A stretch of 64,000 bases of DNA from an uncultured Poribacteria bacterium (GTDB lineage: Bacteria > Poribacteria > WGA-4E > WGA-3G), in contig OX639992.1 in assembly GCA_951828515.1 (NCBI GenBank), positions 1,478,439-1,542,438 of the forward strand. The letters run 5' to 3'. Positions 44,810 to 53,540 of the stretch are shown in pieces. Numbering within the stretch: position 1 is the first letter of the stretch; each line of letters opens with the position of its first letter. Made by a program: the position numbers and the translations under genes. A model generated the notes under the pieces. The model saw only the letters and a program-made list of their open reading frames with translations, had not been told where the DNA came from and searched no databases.

Positions 44810-46288
44810 CTATTCAAAACCGCTGACTTTCGCAGCTTCAGGTGCGCTCGTCGGCAGTTCCTTCTGGGCTAACGTATCTTCAGGCACATAACCGGAATAG
44901 TCAGAAATCTGACCGTGCGTCAACGCATACACCACAACGTTCGTCATGAAACGATAGACACCGGGTGAATAGTGGACACTACGTGTCGGGAGACTGACAG
45001 ACTCCATTGCGCACATGTAGTCACGACGCACCATGATAACCGATAATTTTTCACCGACGGAGATACCTTCGAGGAAGTTCCGTTTCGGCGGACGTGTGCC
45101 CCACCAGAAGATGTCGTATCCGACAGGTGGACCACCCATTTCATAGAAGTTATCGTAAATCTCGTGCTCGTTAGCAATACGTTCAATCTGATACTCAGGC
45201 ATGACATAGCGCATCTGTGCGAGGAAGAGACGAATCATCGCTTGTGCAGGTGCGTTCACACCGCAATCGTCAAAGACAAGGAATCCACCTTTTTCAACGA
45301 GAAAACGACGCATACCCGCGGCTTCAGTCTCGGTGAGACGGCTATCCATTTTACCACCACCATACTGCCGTCCGAGCAAGTTACGAGAACGGGTGAGTGA
45401 CGGATCGTGTCCTGTCATAAAGACGAAGGGTGTTTTGAAGAGGTTGGCATCAGTAAGTTTCAATGCGCCACCTTCAACGTTCATGTCGGTTTTGATTTTC
45501 GTACGTTCGTTGAGCCACTTCGTCAATGCGTTGAGAGAAGAAGCATCAGCCCACCAGTCAGAGAGACTGTGGCGGATCCGTGTGAAACGGAAGACGCCTC
45601 GGATGTCCTTACCTTTACCAATGACGCGCCCACCGGGTTCACCTCTGGGCAGGGGTGGCACTTCAACGTTACCGAGGGTGATGTTTTCAACGACATCGCC
45701 GAGGGCATCGCGTGCGGCACCGACGTTTTCAACCATTGCGAGTCCAGGCGGACGTTCAAAAGCGACTTTCACCTGTACGACACTCCCTGCGACACCACGA
45801 CCGATATTAGCCGGTCCAGCGGAGGGGGCAGTTGCTACGGGTGCGGAGAACGCTAAGGCACCGGGGGCATCCGAAACAGGGAGATCGGCGTGTGTTACAA
45901 CTGTCGGCACGGGTGCGTTCGGCGTAACCACTCTCGGTACATTCGGATTAATCGGTGCGTCCACTCTGACGGTTTGGTTTGAAAATTCGAGTACTGTCTG
46001 GGGTTGGAAACTTGACTTAGCAACAAATGCAGTCGTTACACGCGGTTGCACTTGAACCTGTTCAACGATGACGGTGTTCCGTGTTGGAACCGTCGGCTTA
46101 ATAATAGGCTTTACAACGGGTTTCCGTACCTTCGGCTTCGGTGGCTCCTTGGGTTGGAGCACTTCAGCACCCACGAGATCTTTGAACTGTTCAGTCTGCG
46201 TGACAAGATAAATGCCAGCAATGAACGCTATGACCGCGTGAAGTACCAATGAAGTCATAAAGGCACCTGAGGTTCTTTTTGCACTCAT
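44810..46288 (-). CDS. DUF4159 protein with N-terminal membrane anchor and proline-rich linker
   Basis: 492 residues. An N-terminal anchor (FMTSLVLHAVIAFIAGIYLV) and a TonB-like Pro/Lys-rich stretch (PKEPPKPKVRKPVVKPIIKP) are followed by a long low-complexity linker. The C-terminal ~270 residues are DUF4159 (FRFTRIRHSLSDWWADASSL, FVFMTGHDPSLT, FLVEKGGFLVFDDCG, VYRFMTNVVVYALTHGQ). DUF4159 proteins often accompany MoxR/VWA gene clusters. The anchor resembles that of the VWA protein at 52302. Function unknown. Confidence 0.88.
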   Translation of the reverse strand: MSAKRTSGAFMTSLVLHAVIAFIAGIYLVTQTEQFKDLVGAEVLQPKEPPKPKVRKPVVKPIIKPTVPTRNTVIVEQVQVQPRVTTAFVAKSSFQPQTVLEFSNQTVRVDAPINPNVPRVVTPNAPVPTVVTHADLPVSDAPGALAFSAPVATAPSAGPANIGRGVAGSVVQVKVAFERPPGLAMVENVGAARDALGDVVENITLGNVEVPPLPRGEPGGRVIGKGKDIRGVFRFTRIRHSLSDWWADASSLNALTKWLNERTKIKTDMNVEGGALKLTDANLFKTPFVFMTGHDPSLTRSRNLLGRQYGGGKMDSRLTETEAAGMRRFLVEKGGFLVFDDCGVNAPAQAMIRLFLAQMRYVMPEYQIERIANEHEIYDNFYEMGGPPVGYDIFWWGTRPPKRNFLEGISVGEKLSVIMVRRDYMCAMESVSLPTRSVHYSPGVYRFMTNVVVYALTHGQISDYSGYVPEDTLAQKELPTSAPEAAKVSGFE

Positions 46289-46421
46289 TCGTTATTACCT
46301 CCAAGGGATATTTGCGTATCCTAAGAAAAAACAAAAGTTGTTGATGCAGGGATATGTGCAATTTCCGTGCCAATGCGAAAAACATTGAATTGGCTATAAA
46401 TCCCTGCATCGAGTGTGTTAA

Positions 46422-46475
46422 ACTGCACAAAAAGGGGCAGTCTTTTTCAGCACTGCACAAAAAGGGGCAGTCTTT
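46422..46475. repeat. Two direct 24-bp repeats, 30-bp period
   Basis: ACTGCACAAAAAGGGGCAGT followed by CTTT occurs at 46422-46445 and 46452-46475. Each copy can fold as ACTGC/GCAGT and is followed by T-rich sequence on the plus strand. It lies between the NTF2-like lipoprotein and DUF4159 genes, both on the minus strand. Confidence 0.7.
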
Positions 46476-46501
46476 AGCAACCGTGTGCACCAAAATTGGA
46501 C

Positions 46502-47179
46502 TTATTGGGCTGGGACTTTGTCGGCATCTGCCGTAAAGAAGCGACCTGCATCCTTAAGCCGGGGTTTACCTTTGTGAAAGCCAAAGATACCGAGGTTATT
46601 TTCAGTGCTGCTATCCAATTCGTGGATCTTCCATCCATCCTTTTCCTCTTTCGTCAGATAGAGGTGCGTTTCCCCTGGAAACGAGCCTTTGTAACAATTG
46701 TAGCCGATAGCACTCGCTTCAATTTTGCTACCTTTATAGCGAATCCAGAAATCCTTCAACACATCGTCCCGTCCCCATTTGGAACCCTTTGTGCCGATAC
46801 CGATCCACAGACCTTCGATAGCGACTTTAACATTTGTCCAACCGAAGGCGATTGGCACAGGTTCATTTCCGGCAAAGATTGTTCCGAAGGCAACCTTGCC
46901 GTCATTCGTCCGGAAAGTCTCTCCAATGGCTTTGAGATCGTTGTCGTTAAAGGCTTCGTAGAAGGCACTATAGACCTCTTGGATTGCTGCTTTTTCTGCT
47001 GCGAAATCGATTGGGGGTCTCGCAGCCACTGCTGGCGTATCAGAACTCGTGGATGAGGAGCTTTCTGTCGGCTTTTCAGCGGATTCCTCTTCGGTGTCGC
47101 CACCGCATCCTACAATGCCGACGCTCATGATGCCTACTGCGAAAAGGACAAACACGAGCCACGTTAATCTCGATTGCAT
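46502..47179 (-). CDS. NTF2/SnoaL-like lipoprotein
   Basis: 225 residues from ATG 47179, which has AAAGGAGG upstream and starts a lipoprotein signal (WLVFVLFAVGIMSVGIVGCG, acylated Cys near residue 25). A Glu/Ser/Thr linker follows, then an NTF2-like fold (IQEVYSAFYEAFNDNDLKAI, VLKDFWIRYKGSKIEASAIG, THLYLTKEEKDGWKIHELDS). Such domains bind small ligands or act as immunity or accessory proteins. A consensus promoter lies about 165 bp upstream. The frame is open further to 47287, but that part lacks signal-peptide character. Confidence 0.85.
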   Translation of the reverse strand: MQSRLTWLVFVLFAVGIMSVGIVGCGGDTEEESAEKPTESSSSTSSDTPAVAARPPIDFAAEKAAIQEVYSAFYEAFNDNDLKAIGETFRTNDGKVAFGTIFAGNEPVPIAFGWTNVKVAIEGLWIGIGTKGSKWGRDDVLKDFWIRYKGSKIEASAIGYNCYKGSFPGETHLYLTKEEKDGWKIHELDSSTENNLGIFGFHKGKPRLKDAGRFFTADADKVPAQ

Positions 47180-47343
47180 TTTTCCAAATTCCTCCTTTAG
47201 ATTCATTACATTGCTTGCAAACAAGGGTTGCAAGCCTATTGCATCCAAAAATTGTGGTTTCCAGTTCCCTAAATACGCATAAGGCAAGAATCAGCCACTC
47301 GAAGACTAAGACACATTTTCTTCCGTGGATGCTATTGTGGGAT

Positions 47344-47372
47344 ATTATAACCCCTTTAGAAAAATATGTCAA
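47344..47372 (-). promoter_or_regulatory. Perfect-consensus sigma-70-type promoter
   Basis: On the minus strand TTGACA (47372-47367) and TATAAT (47349-47344) are separated by exactly 17 bases. It points to the NTF2-like lipoprotein gene and predicts a 5' leader of about 155 bases. Confidence 0.8.
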
Positions 47373-47399
47373 GTTAATTCGTCACTGTTGTTGGACCAT

Positions 47400-47454
47400 T
47401 TAGTTTTAAGTTTTGTTCGTTTTGGCAATCCAATATGAAATGTTTAAAACTAAA
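47400..47454. terminator. A/T-rich inverted repeat past the glycosyltransferase gene
   Basis: TTTAGTTTTAA (47400-47410) pairs with TTAAAACTAAA (about 47442-47452) around a 31-base loop. It overlaps the stop region of the glycosyltransferase gene and lies upstream of the next promoter. Confidence 0.35.
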
Positions 47455-48622
47455 CGACCTTATTACTATTGATGCGTGTCTGCTGCTTAACACCAAATCT
47501 CTCAACTTTTGGCACATACGCAGTTGCTTCAAGAGTCTGCATCACATCAGCAACCTGAATTTCGGACATACACCCGGCTTGTCCGAATCGACAAGTCGTT
47601 CCCAAACAGGGGCAGTCCGACCTCCGCTGAATCGTCTGACACTTTTCACCTACCGGACCGAAACGAGTCGGATCTCCGGGCCCATACAGTCCAATGGTCT
47701 GCGTGCCAACGGCTGCGGCGAGATGCATCGGACCGCTATCGTTGCCGATAAACACATTACATGTGTGCAAGATCGATGCCAGTTGTATCAGGGTCGTTTT
47801 GCCAGCAATATTGATAGCCTCTTCTCGCATGCGTGCCTGAATTTCGGTGATTATCGGTATTTCATCTTCCACACCGACATACAGAATCTGTGCACGTTTT
47901 TGGGCAATCAGCCAATCCGCTAATTCTGCAAACCGCTCAGGCATCCACCGTTTTAGTACAATCGGAGACCCAGGATGGATAGCAATTAGCGGACGTTGCC
48001 TCTCAATCTGACATGTAGCAAGGAGATTAGATGCCCATTTTTTATCTTCCGCTGTTACTGAAAAGATAGCGGTCTGTACGGGCGTGGGGATGTCTGCTTG
48101 CCTTAAGACATCGAGGTTACGTGTCGTTTCATGGATTCCACTGAATTGTGCAAAACCCACTTTGTTCGCAACTTGTAGAGCGGCACGACTGAAGCGTTTC
48201 GGCGTGAGCCGTAAGAACGCAAACCAGACCATTCGCCAATCACTACGGAGATCCACCATCAGATCGTATTTTTGGCGGCGTAACTCGCGGTAGAGCTTAA
48301 ACGTTTCTCTCGGCGATGTCGGCTGCCCTGTACGGCAAAAAGCGGGTGAATTGTATTCTATAACCTTATTGACCTCAGGATGCCTCTCTAAAACGACGCG
48401 ACTCCATGCCCCAGTGAGCGCGTGCAACTCAGCGTTCGGATACGCCCGACGGAGATTGGAAAACACCGGTGTTGCTAACAGGACATCCCCAAGATGATCA
48501 AGTTTGATAACGAGGATCCGTTCAGGTGTGAAATCCTTCGGAAACCAACGTTTCCGATAAAAGAGCCACTGCACGGCAGCTGAAGCGATTAAAGTGAGAA
48601 TCTCGATCGCGTTCTGAAACAT
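47450..48622 (-). CDS. Glycosyltransferase family 9 (heptosyltransferase-like)
   Basis: 390 residues. GT-B fold with ILVIKLDHLGDVLLATPVFS (catalytic Asp region), VDLRSDWRMVWFAFLRL, IAIHPGSPIVLKRWMPERFA and FIGNDSGPMHLAAAVGTQTI, all typical of ADP-heptose:LPS heptosyltransferases. A hydrophobic N-terminal stretch may contact the membrane. Probably adds a sugar to a cell-envelope polysaccharide. The C-terminal ~35 residues have a CxCxxxxC-type cluster (DCPCLGTTCRFGQAGC), seen in some GT9 members. No other LPS gene is adjacent. Confidence 0.92.
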   Translation of the reverse strand: MFQNAIEILTLIASAAVQWLFYRKRWFPKDFTPERILVIKLDHLGDVLLATPVFSNLRRAYPNAELHALTGAWSRVVLERHPEVNKVIEYNSPAFCRTGQPTSPRETFKLYRELRRQKYDLMVDLRSDWRMVWFAFLRLTPKRFSRAALQVANKVGFAQFSGIHETTRNLDVLRQADIPTPVQTAIFSVTAEDKKWASNLLATCQIERQRPLIAIHPGSPIVLKRWMPERFAELADWLIAQKRAQILYVGVEDEIPIITEIQARMREEAINIAGKTTLIQLASILHTCNVFIGNDSGPMHLAAAVGTQTIGLYGPGDPTRFGPVGEKCQTIQRRSDCPCLGTTCRFGQAGCMSEIQVADVMQTLEATAYVPKVERFGVKQQTRINSNKVV

Positions 48623-48741
48623 CTTTTTGCAGTTTACCGCATTTGTGGGGATTTGTCAAAAGGAATTCCGTCCAGTAAATCCGATTTCAAAGTCCGGGGA
48701 AAGAAACTATACCTCAAAAAAGAATGAACGAATTCGTATCC

Positions 48742-48770
48742 TTGACCGTTTTGTCAGAAAATGTTATCCT
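48742..48770 (+). promoter_or_regulatory. Probable sigma-70-type promoter
   Basis: TTGACC (48742-48747), 17 bases, TATCCT (48765-48770), about 95 bases before the start of the cytochrome-like lipoprotein gene. Confidence 0.45.
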
Positions 48771-48869
48771 TATCTTCAATTGGCCAGAAGCAATATGTCT
48801 CCGTCGATATCCTTAATCCTAATTGGAAAATCTCACAATTTTTATAACTTGATTAGAAGGGAAACCCAC

Positions 48870-49529
48870 ATGAGTGTAAATATACAAAAATTTTTCTTAC
48901 TCACTATCGGATTTTTGCTTTGTATGCCTGGATGTGCACGCGATCGCAGTAATCTCCTAATGCCCGATCACATATCGTCGCCGATGGACATTCACGAATC
49001 TGTTGATACCGTTGAAGCTTCCGTTGAACAGAGCATTCTGCCTATCCTCACGGCGAGATGTGCGCTTGCTGGATGTCACGTCGCCAATGGTCCTCACGGT
49101 CTGGATTTCAGAACATACGAATCTTTTGTAGCAGGAGGCGAACACGGTCCTGCATTCATCCCAGGGAACGCAGAAGAGAGTGAAGTCGTTGAGGAGATCG
49201 TTTCCGGTAGAATGCCCCCTGGTGGACCGCCACTGACGGAGGCTGAAATTCAATCATTCGTTGATTGGATTAATCAACAAGAAGCCCAAGACGATGTCAT
49301 TCCACAAGAACACGGCGACGAGCATGAGGATGCCCATGAGGAAATGGATGTCGGTCATGAGGAAGAAGATGAACATGTTGACATAGATGATGTTCATGAC
49401 GAGGACATGGACGACGAGCATGATGACATGGATGATGAGCATGATGACGATGACGACGAACACGACGATGATGACGACGATGATAACGGGCATGATGATA
49501 ACGGACATGACGATGATGACGATAACTAA
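48870..49529 (+). CDS. Cytochrome-c-like lipoprotein with Asp/His-rich tail
   Basis: 219 residues from ATG 48870 (AAGGG upstream), with a lipoprotein signal (LLTIGFLLCMPGC). The next ~110 residues resemble planctomycete-type cytochrome c domains: ILPILTARCALAGCHVANGP has a C-x4-C-H haem-binding pattern, GLDFRTYESFVAGG follows, and MPPGGPPLTEAEIQSFVDWI may give the distal Met. The last ~80 residues are almost only Asp, Glu and His in imperfect repeats (EHDDMDDEHDDDDDEHDD), a likely metal-binding tail. Probably anchored to the outer or inner membrane in the periplasm. Confidence 0.85.
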   Translation: MSVNIQKFFLLTIGFLLCMPGCARDRSNLLMPDHISSPMDIHESVDTVEASVEQSILPILTARCALAGCHVANGPHGLDFRTYESFVAGGEHGPAFIPGNAEESEVVEEIVSGRMPPGGPPLTEAEIQSFVDWINQQEAQDDVIPQEHGDEHEDAHEEMDVGHEEEDEHVDIDDVHDEDMDDEHDDMDDEHDDDDDEHDDDDDDDNGHDDNGHDDDDDN

Positions 49530-49562
49530 CACTCATGTCAATGTCTTCGTTGTTCAAAACGC

Positions 49563-49593
49563 CATAGAGGCTGGTTCGGAACCAGCCTCTATG
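49563..49593. terminator. Perfect 14-bp hairpin
   Basis: CATAGAGGCTGGTT (49563-49576) and AACCAGCCTCTATG (49580-49593) around CGG. It lies about 35 bases past the stop of the Asp/His-tail gene. No T-tract follows directly. Confidence 0.55.
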
Positions 49594-49645
49594 CTTAGCC
49601 TACCTACCTTCTTTCAATTCTATGAAACGGAAATACCAGACTCAT

Positions 49646-49675
49646 TTGCATTCAGCAGATAGATTCTGATATACT
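49646..49675 (+). promoter_or_regulatory. Possible promoter of the PEP-synthase-like gene
   Basis: TTGCAT (49646-49651), 18 bases, TATACT (49670-49675), about 40 bases before ATG 49717. Confidence 0.4.
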
Positions 49676-49716
49676 ATTTCCACTCGCTTCTACCCTTCAC
49701 AAACCCATTTAAGCGC

Positions 49717-52275
49717 ATGCAATTTATCAAATATTTCTCAGAGATTGACGATGCCGACTTGCCTCATGTCGGCGGAAAAGGATTGAACCTCGGAAAGCTG
49801 ACGAGGGCTGGGTTTCCAGTGCCGAATGGTTTTTGCGTCACTACGGATGCGTATCGATTCTCTGTTGAAGGTCTATCAGAACAGAATGAGAGTAGCGTTA
49901 AAGATATTGGGCTATCACCAGAACTCGTCGCAGAAATCCACACGGCACGAGAAAAATTGCAGACAGCCACAGTCGCAGTGCGTTCCAGTGCCACAGCGGA
50001 GGATCTGGCAGAAGCGAGTTTCGCCGGACAACAAGATACGTTTCTGAATGTAACATCCGATGAACTTTTAGACGCGCTCAAAGCATGCTGGGCATCACTC
50101 TGGTCGGAACGCGCCATCGCCTATCGGCAGACGCAGAAGATCCCTGATGAAGGGTTAGCAATGGCGATCGTCATTCAAGAAATGTGCGACGCAGATGTCT
50201 CCGGTGTCCTTTTCACGGTCGCTCCCTTTAATGAGAATGCCTCGATTATTGAATCGAATTGGGGATTAGGTGAGTCGGTTGTATCTGGTGCTATCACGCC
50301 TGATAGTTTTCACGTATCGCGTGAAACAGGCGAGATTTTGGAGAGAAACATCGCTACGAAATGCGAAATGGTAACCGCTACTGGCGTAAGTGTGGTCCCC
50401 TCTGCCCAGCAGGATGTCCCAAGTCTAACGGACGTACAATTAAAGGAACTCACGCAACTGGGTATGCAGGTCGAAAGCCACTATGAGCAACCGATGGACA
50501 TTGAGTGGGCACTCGCAAACGGACAGTTTGTCCTGTTGCAGTCCCGCTACATCACCATCCCCCCCAAATCTACCACACATCTTGAACGGGCATATTCCAG
50601 TCCGGAAGTCGATAAAGAAAGCGTTGAGAAAGTCCGTCAGGAGGAAATCCAGATATTGGAAGCATGTGCCGAAGAACACGGGACAGTTTGGTGTCATCAC
50701 AACCTTGCGGAGGTGCTACCGGCTCCACTCCCGATGACGTGGGCAATTATGAAGGAATTTATGTCGGGTGCCGGTGGGTTAGGTAAAGCCTATCGAGGCT
50801 TAGGGTTTTATCCAAGCGAGCGGGTTCATCATGAGGGGATTCTCGAACGGATATGTGGACGGATTTACGTCAATTTAAACCGCGAGGCGGAACTCCATTT
50901 TGAGGGTTTCCCCTTCGCTCACGATTTTAACGCTTTGAAGCACAATCCACAAGAAGCGATGTATGCCCAAGCACAAACCGATATTACGCGGAGTACCCCC
51001 TCATTTTGGTTGAAACTGCCGCTCCATATCATTCGTATGAGCAGAGCAGAAATGCGCCTACGTCAGTGTCGCTCTGATTTCGCTCGATTGTTAACCGAAG
51101 AGGTCTTCCCAGCGTTTCAGGAGGAAGTAGAAACAGAACAAGACATTTCCTATTCAGACCTAACGGATGCCGAATTAGTAGCGAAGTTTGAAGAATGGCG
51201 CGCCAAAACATTAGACGAGTTCGCGCCGAAAGCCCTGACCGCTACACTCCTTGCAGGATTTTCACTTCAACGATTGGAGGCAGCACTTCAGAAATGCTTG
51301 CCTGACACAGAAGTAAAAACTTTCGCGAGCAGGCTTATTAGTGGGATTTCTGGTAATCTCACCGTTGAAACCAACGGAAAATTGTGGGAAGTGGCAACAG
51401 GGGACTTGTCCCTTACCGATTTCCTAAAAGATTACGGACATCGAGGCGTCGACGAGTTTGAATTAGCGCAGCCCCGCTGGCGCGAAGATACCACTTATCT
51501 TGAACAGATCATTGCATCTTTCCGGCAAAAGAACACTGAATCCGCTTCTTCCAAGAGTGACGGTGCGCAACAACAGATAGTGCAACGTGAGTCGGCAGAC
51601 AAGGAACTCGCCACACGACTCGGAAATAAAACGGGTTTAAGAAAGCAGATTGAGAGTGAACTGGACTTCACGAGAACTTATATGCCTTTCAGGGAGACAG
51701 CGAAATTTTACCTGATGCTCGGCTATGAACAGATCCGACGTGCGCTCCTTGAATTGGATCACCGTTATCAACTCGATGGCGGCATCTTCTATCTCGTACC
51801 TGATGAATTACGACAATTAACAAACGGTGAAGTCCTCAGTGATGCAATCACTACACGCAAAATGAAGCGTGAACTGGCACTTCAGATTGAGGCACCGGAT
51901 GTCATTTTCAGCGATTCGTTGGATCAGATTGGTGCATCGATGCCAATTGATGCGGTGGATACATATACAGGGGTGGGCGTTTCGGCAGGCGTTGCGACCG
52001 GACACGCCCGCGTGCTTTTGACACCGTCAGATGTGCACCCATCCGACAGGGATTACATTCTGGTATGTCCGTCAACCGATCCGGCATGGACACCGCTTTT
52101 TCTGCACGCAGCGGGACTGGTGATGGAGCGCGGTGGGGTTTTGTCACACGGTGCAGTCGTTGCCAGAGAGTATGGCGTGCCTGCGGTCGCGAACATTCCG
52201 AGCGCGACACGTCGTATCACTGACGGACAGACACTCCGCGTTGATGGAAATCAAGGGACGATCTCAATTTTGTAG
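49717..52275 (+). CDS. Phosphoenolpyruvate synthase / rifampicin-phosphotransferase-like protein
   Basis: 852 residues. The N-terminal ATP-grasp domain has LPHVGGKGLNLGKLTRAGFP, VRSSATAEDLAEASFAGQQD, NWGLGESVVSGAITPDSFHV and DIEWALANGQFVLLQSR. A helical middle region follows. The C-terminal swivelling phosphohistidine domain has TDPAWTPLFLHAAGLVMERG and GGVLSHGAVVAREYGVPAVA with the phosphorylated His near residue 811. Lacking a separate PEP/pyruvate barrel, it looks more like the rifampicin-phosphotransferase architecture (ATP-grasp, middle, His domain) than true PpsA. The substrate is uncertain. The VWA gene begins 27 bp downstream. Confidence 0.87.
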   Translation: MQFIKYFSEIDDADLPHVGGKGLNLGKLTRAGFPVPNGFCVTTDAYRFSVEGLSEQNESSVKDIGLSPELVAEIHTAREKLQTATVAVRSSATAEDLAEASFAGQQDTFLNVTSDELLDALKACWASLWSERAIAYRQTQKIPDEGLAMAIVIQEMCDADVSGVLFTVAPFNENASIIESNWGLGESVVSGAITPDSFHVSRETGEILERNIATKCEMVTATGVSVVPSAQQDVPSLTDVQLKELTQLGMQVESHYEQPMDIEWALANGQFVLLQSRYITIPPKSTTHLERAYSSPEVDKESVEKVRQEEIQILEACAEEHGTVWCHHNLAEVLPAPLPMTWAIMKEFMSGAGGLGKAYRGLGFYPSERVHHEGILERICGRIYVNLNREAELHFEGFPFAHDFNALKHNPQEAMYAQAQTDITRSTPSFWLKLPLHIIRMSRAEMRLRQCRSDFARLLTEEVFPAFQEEVETEQDISYSDLTDAELVAKFEEWRAKTLDEFAPKALTATLLAGFSLQRLEAALQKCLPDTEVKTFASRLISGISGNLTVETNGKLWEVATGDLSLTDFLKDYGHRGVDEFELAQPRWREDTTYLEQIIASFRQKNTESASSKSDGAQQQIVQRESADKELATRLGNKTGLRKQIESELDFTRTYMPFRETAKFYLMLGYEQIRRALLELDHRYQLDGGIFYLVPDELRQLTNGEVLSDAITTRKMKRELALQIEAPDVIFSDSLDQIGASMPIDAVDTYTGVGVSAGVATGHARVLLTPSDVHPSDRDYILVCPSTDPAWTPLFLHAAGLVMERGGVLSHGAVVAREYGVPAVANIPSATRRITDGQTLRVDGNQGTISIL

Positions 52276-52301
52276 GCAGCCTCTTGGTAGGGAAACGAAA
52301 T

Positions 52302-53384
52302 ATGCTGTTACTCGATACCTATTCAGATAAACTCCAGCAGAAGCGTAGAAAAACCCGGCGTGCCTTTCTGGTTTCGTTGGTTCTACATACCATTGCGACG
52401 GGAATTATAGGTCTCAGTTATATTCAGTGGTATCGACCGATGCAACCTTCGGAGCCGCTTACCTCGGAAGCCATCTCCGTGACATCTCTTCAGCGTTTTC
52501 ATGTGAATAGTACGCGCAAACGTTCTATGCCAACCACACGACGGTCAACACCGACGCGTTCAAAGACCTCGCCAACTCTGAATCAAAACGTTGCGAAACT
52601 GGTGCATTCAGCACCGCCAACCGCTTCCAGTGCATCTATTCCCGTGCTGAGGACAGACGCTCGGTTACCAATGGCTGAGACATCTCTGCGCGAGCAGACC
52701 ACAGAGACCCTCGCATGGAAAACGATTGCGACTGCAAATGCGCAAGCTCCGACAATCGCTCCTAAACCCAAGACCATCCAAGGAGAAACTGCGCTGAACA
52801 CAGGGATAGATAATAGCCCTGCGCAACCGATTGACCGAGACGCACGGATGGGGGAGGCATTAGAAGGTATCGCGGAGAGCATTACTGACGGTAAAACCGA
52901 AACTGCTGTTGACCTCGTTTTTCTACTTGACATTAGTGGGAGCATGATAGATAATATCCGTGCAGTCGGCAGACAGCTCAATCGGATGGTAACGGTGTTT
53001 GAAGAGAAAGGTATTGATTTCACTCTCGGGATCGTTATTTTCAGGTATCTTGAAGGCGATACGATTATCCATCCACAAACGCGAGATAGCGAGAAATACA
53101 AACGGCTGTTAACTTCACACGTTGTCGCCGCTGCTGGAGATGAGCGAGCACACAATGCGATCATAAAAACAATTCGTCGTGTCAATTTCCGAGAAGGGGT
53201 GAACCGCCGATTTATTCTTGTCACTGATGAACCGAGTAAAGGGTCTTATACACTACCAGAGGTATTAGCACAGTGTTTTCAGAACAATATCATCGTAGAT
53301 GTCATCGGTATTAATCATACCACACATAGAGCGTTAACGACGAAAACTGGAGGACTCTGGTATCCCATTCCAATACAGGAGTAG
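52302..53384 (+). CDS. VWA-domain protein with N-terminal membrane anchor
   Basis: 360 residues from ATG 52302, with AGGG upstream. An anchor helix (AFLVSLVLHTIATGIIGLSY, about 21-40) is followed by a Ser/Thr/Pro-rich linker and a von Willebrand A domain with intact MIDAS (DISGS, Asp210-Ser212-Ser214; FILVTDEPSKGSY). It should bind proteins through a metal ion in the periplasm. The anchor is similar to that of the DUF4159 protein at 44810, so the two may act together. Just downstream of the PEP-synthase-like gene and probably co-transcribed with it. Confidence 0.88.
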   Translation: MLLLDTYSDKLQQKRRKTRRAFLVSLVLHTIATGIIGLSYIQWYRPMQPSEPLTSEAISVTSLQRFHVNSTRKRSMPTTRRSTPTRSKTSPTLNQNVAKLVHSAPPTASSASIPVLRTDARLPMAETSLREQTTETLAWKTIATANAQAPTIAPKPKTIQGETALNTGIDNSPAQPIDRDARMGEALEGIAESITDGKTETAVDLVFLLDISGSMIDNIRAVGRQLNRMVTVFEEKGIDFTLGIVIFRYLEGDTIIHPQTRDSEKYKRLLTSHVVAAAGDERAHNAIIKTIRRVNFREGVNRRFILVTDEPSKGSYTLPEVLAQCFQNNIIVDVIGINHTTHRALTTKTGGLWYPIPIQE

Positions 53385-53416
53385 CAGTCAGCAATCAGCA
53401 ACAGCGGTCAGAGGAA
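53385..53416. repeat. CTGAC-type interspersed repeat
   Basis: CAGTCAGCAATCAGCAACAG and GCGGTCAGAGG follow the VWA stop codon directly. Confidence 0.55.
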
Positions 53417-53453
53417 TAATTTTCAACTCAGAGATTTAGTTTTAACGAAAACT

Positions 53454-53540
53454 TAGCCCGTAACGAAGTGGAGGGCGGATCTACGGAAAGGCACTTCAAA
53501 TACTAATTTCACGTCAGTTAACCGCAAGGAAATTAAAAAT
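53454..53540 (+). promoter_or_regulatory. Leader element copy upstream of an isomerase gene
   Basis: TAGCCCGTAACGAAGTGGAG, GGCGGATCTACGGAAAGGC, then AACCGCAAGGAAATTAAAAA directly before ATG 53541. GCCC/GGGC can pair. It is close to the copies upstream of queG. Confidence 0.65.

Noticed and set aside
46422-46475. Terminator of the NTF2-like lipoprotein gene
   Set aside because: The T-rich side of the hairpins is on the plus strand, opposite to that gene, so a terminator function is not supported; kept only as a direct repeat.
47180-47287. N-terminal extension of the NTF2-like lipoprotein gene to 47287
   Set aside because: The extension would place the lipoprotein signal internally; the strong AAAGGAGG lies before the internal ATG 47179.
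49254-49557. Minus-strand open frames rich in Val/Ile/Met or His/Arg
   Set aside because: They are antisense to the Asp/His-rich tail codons and only reflect the biased composition.
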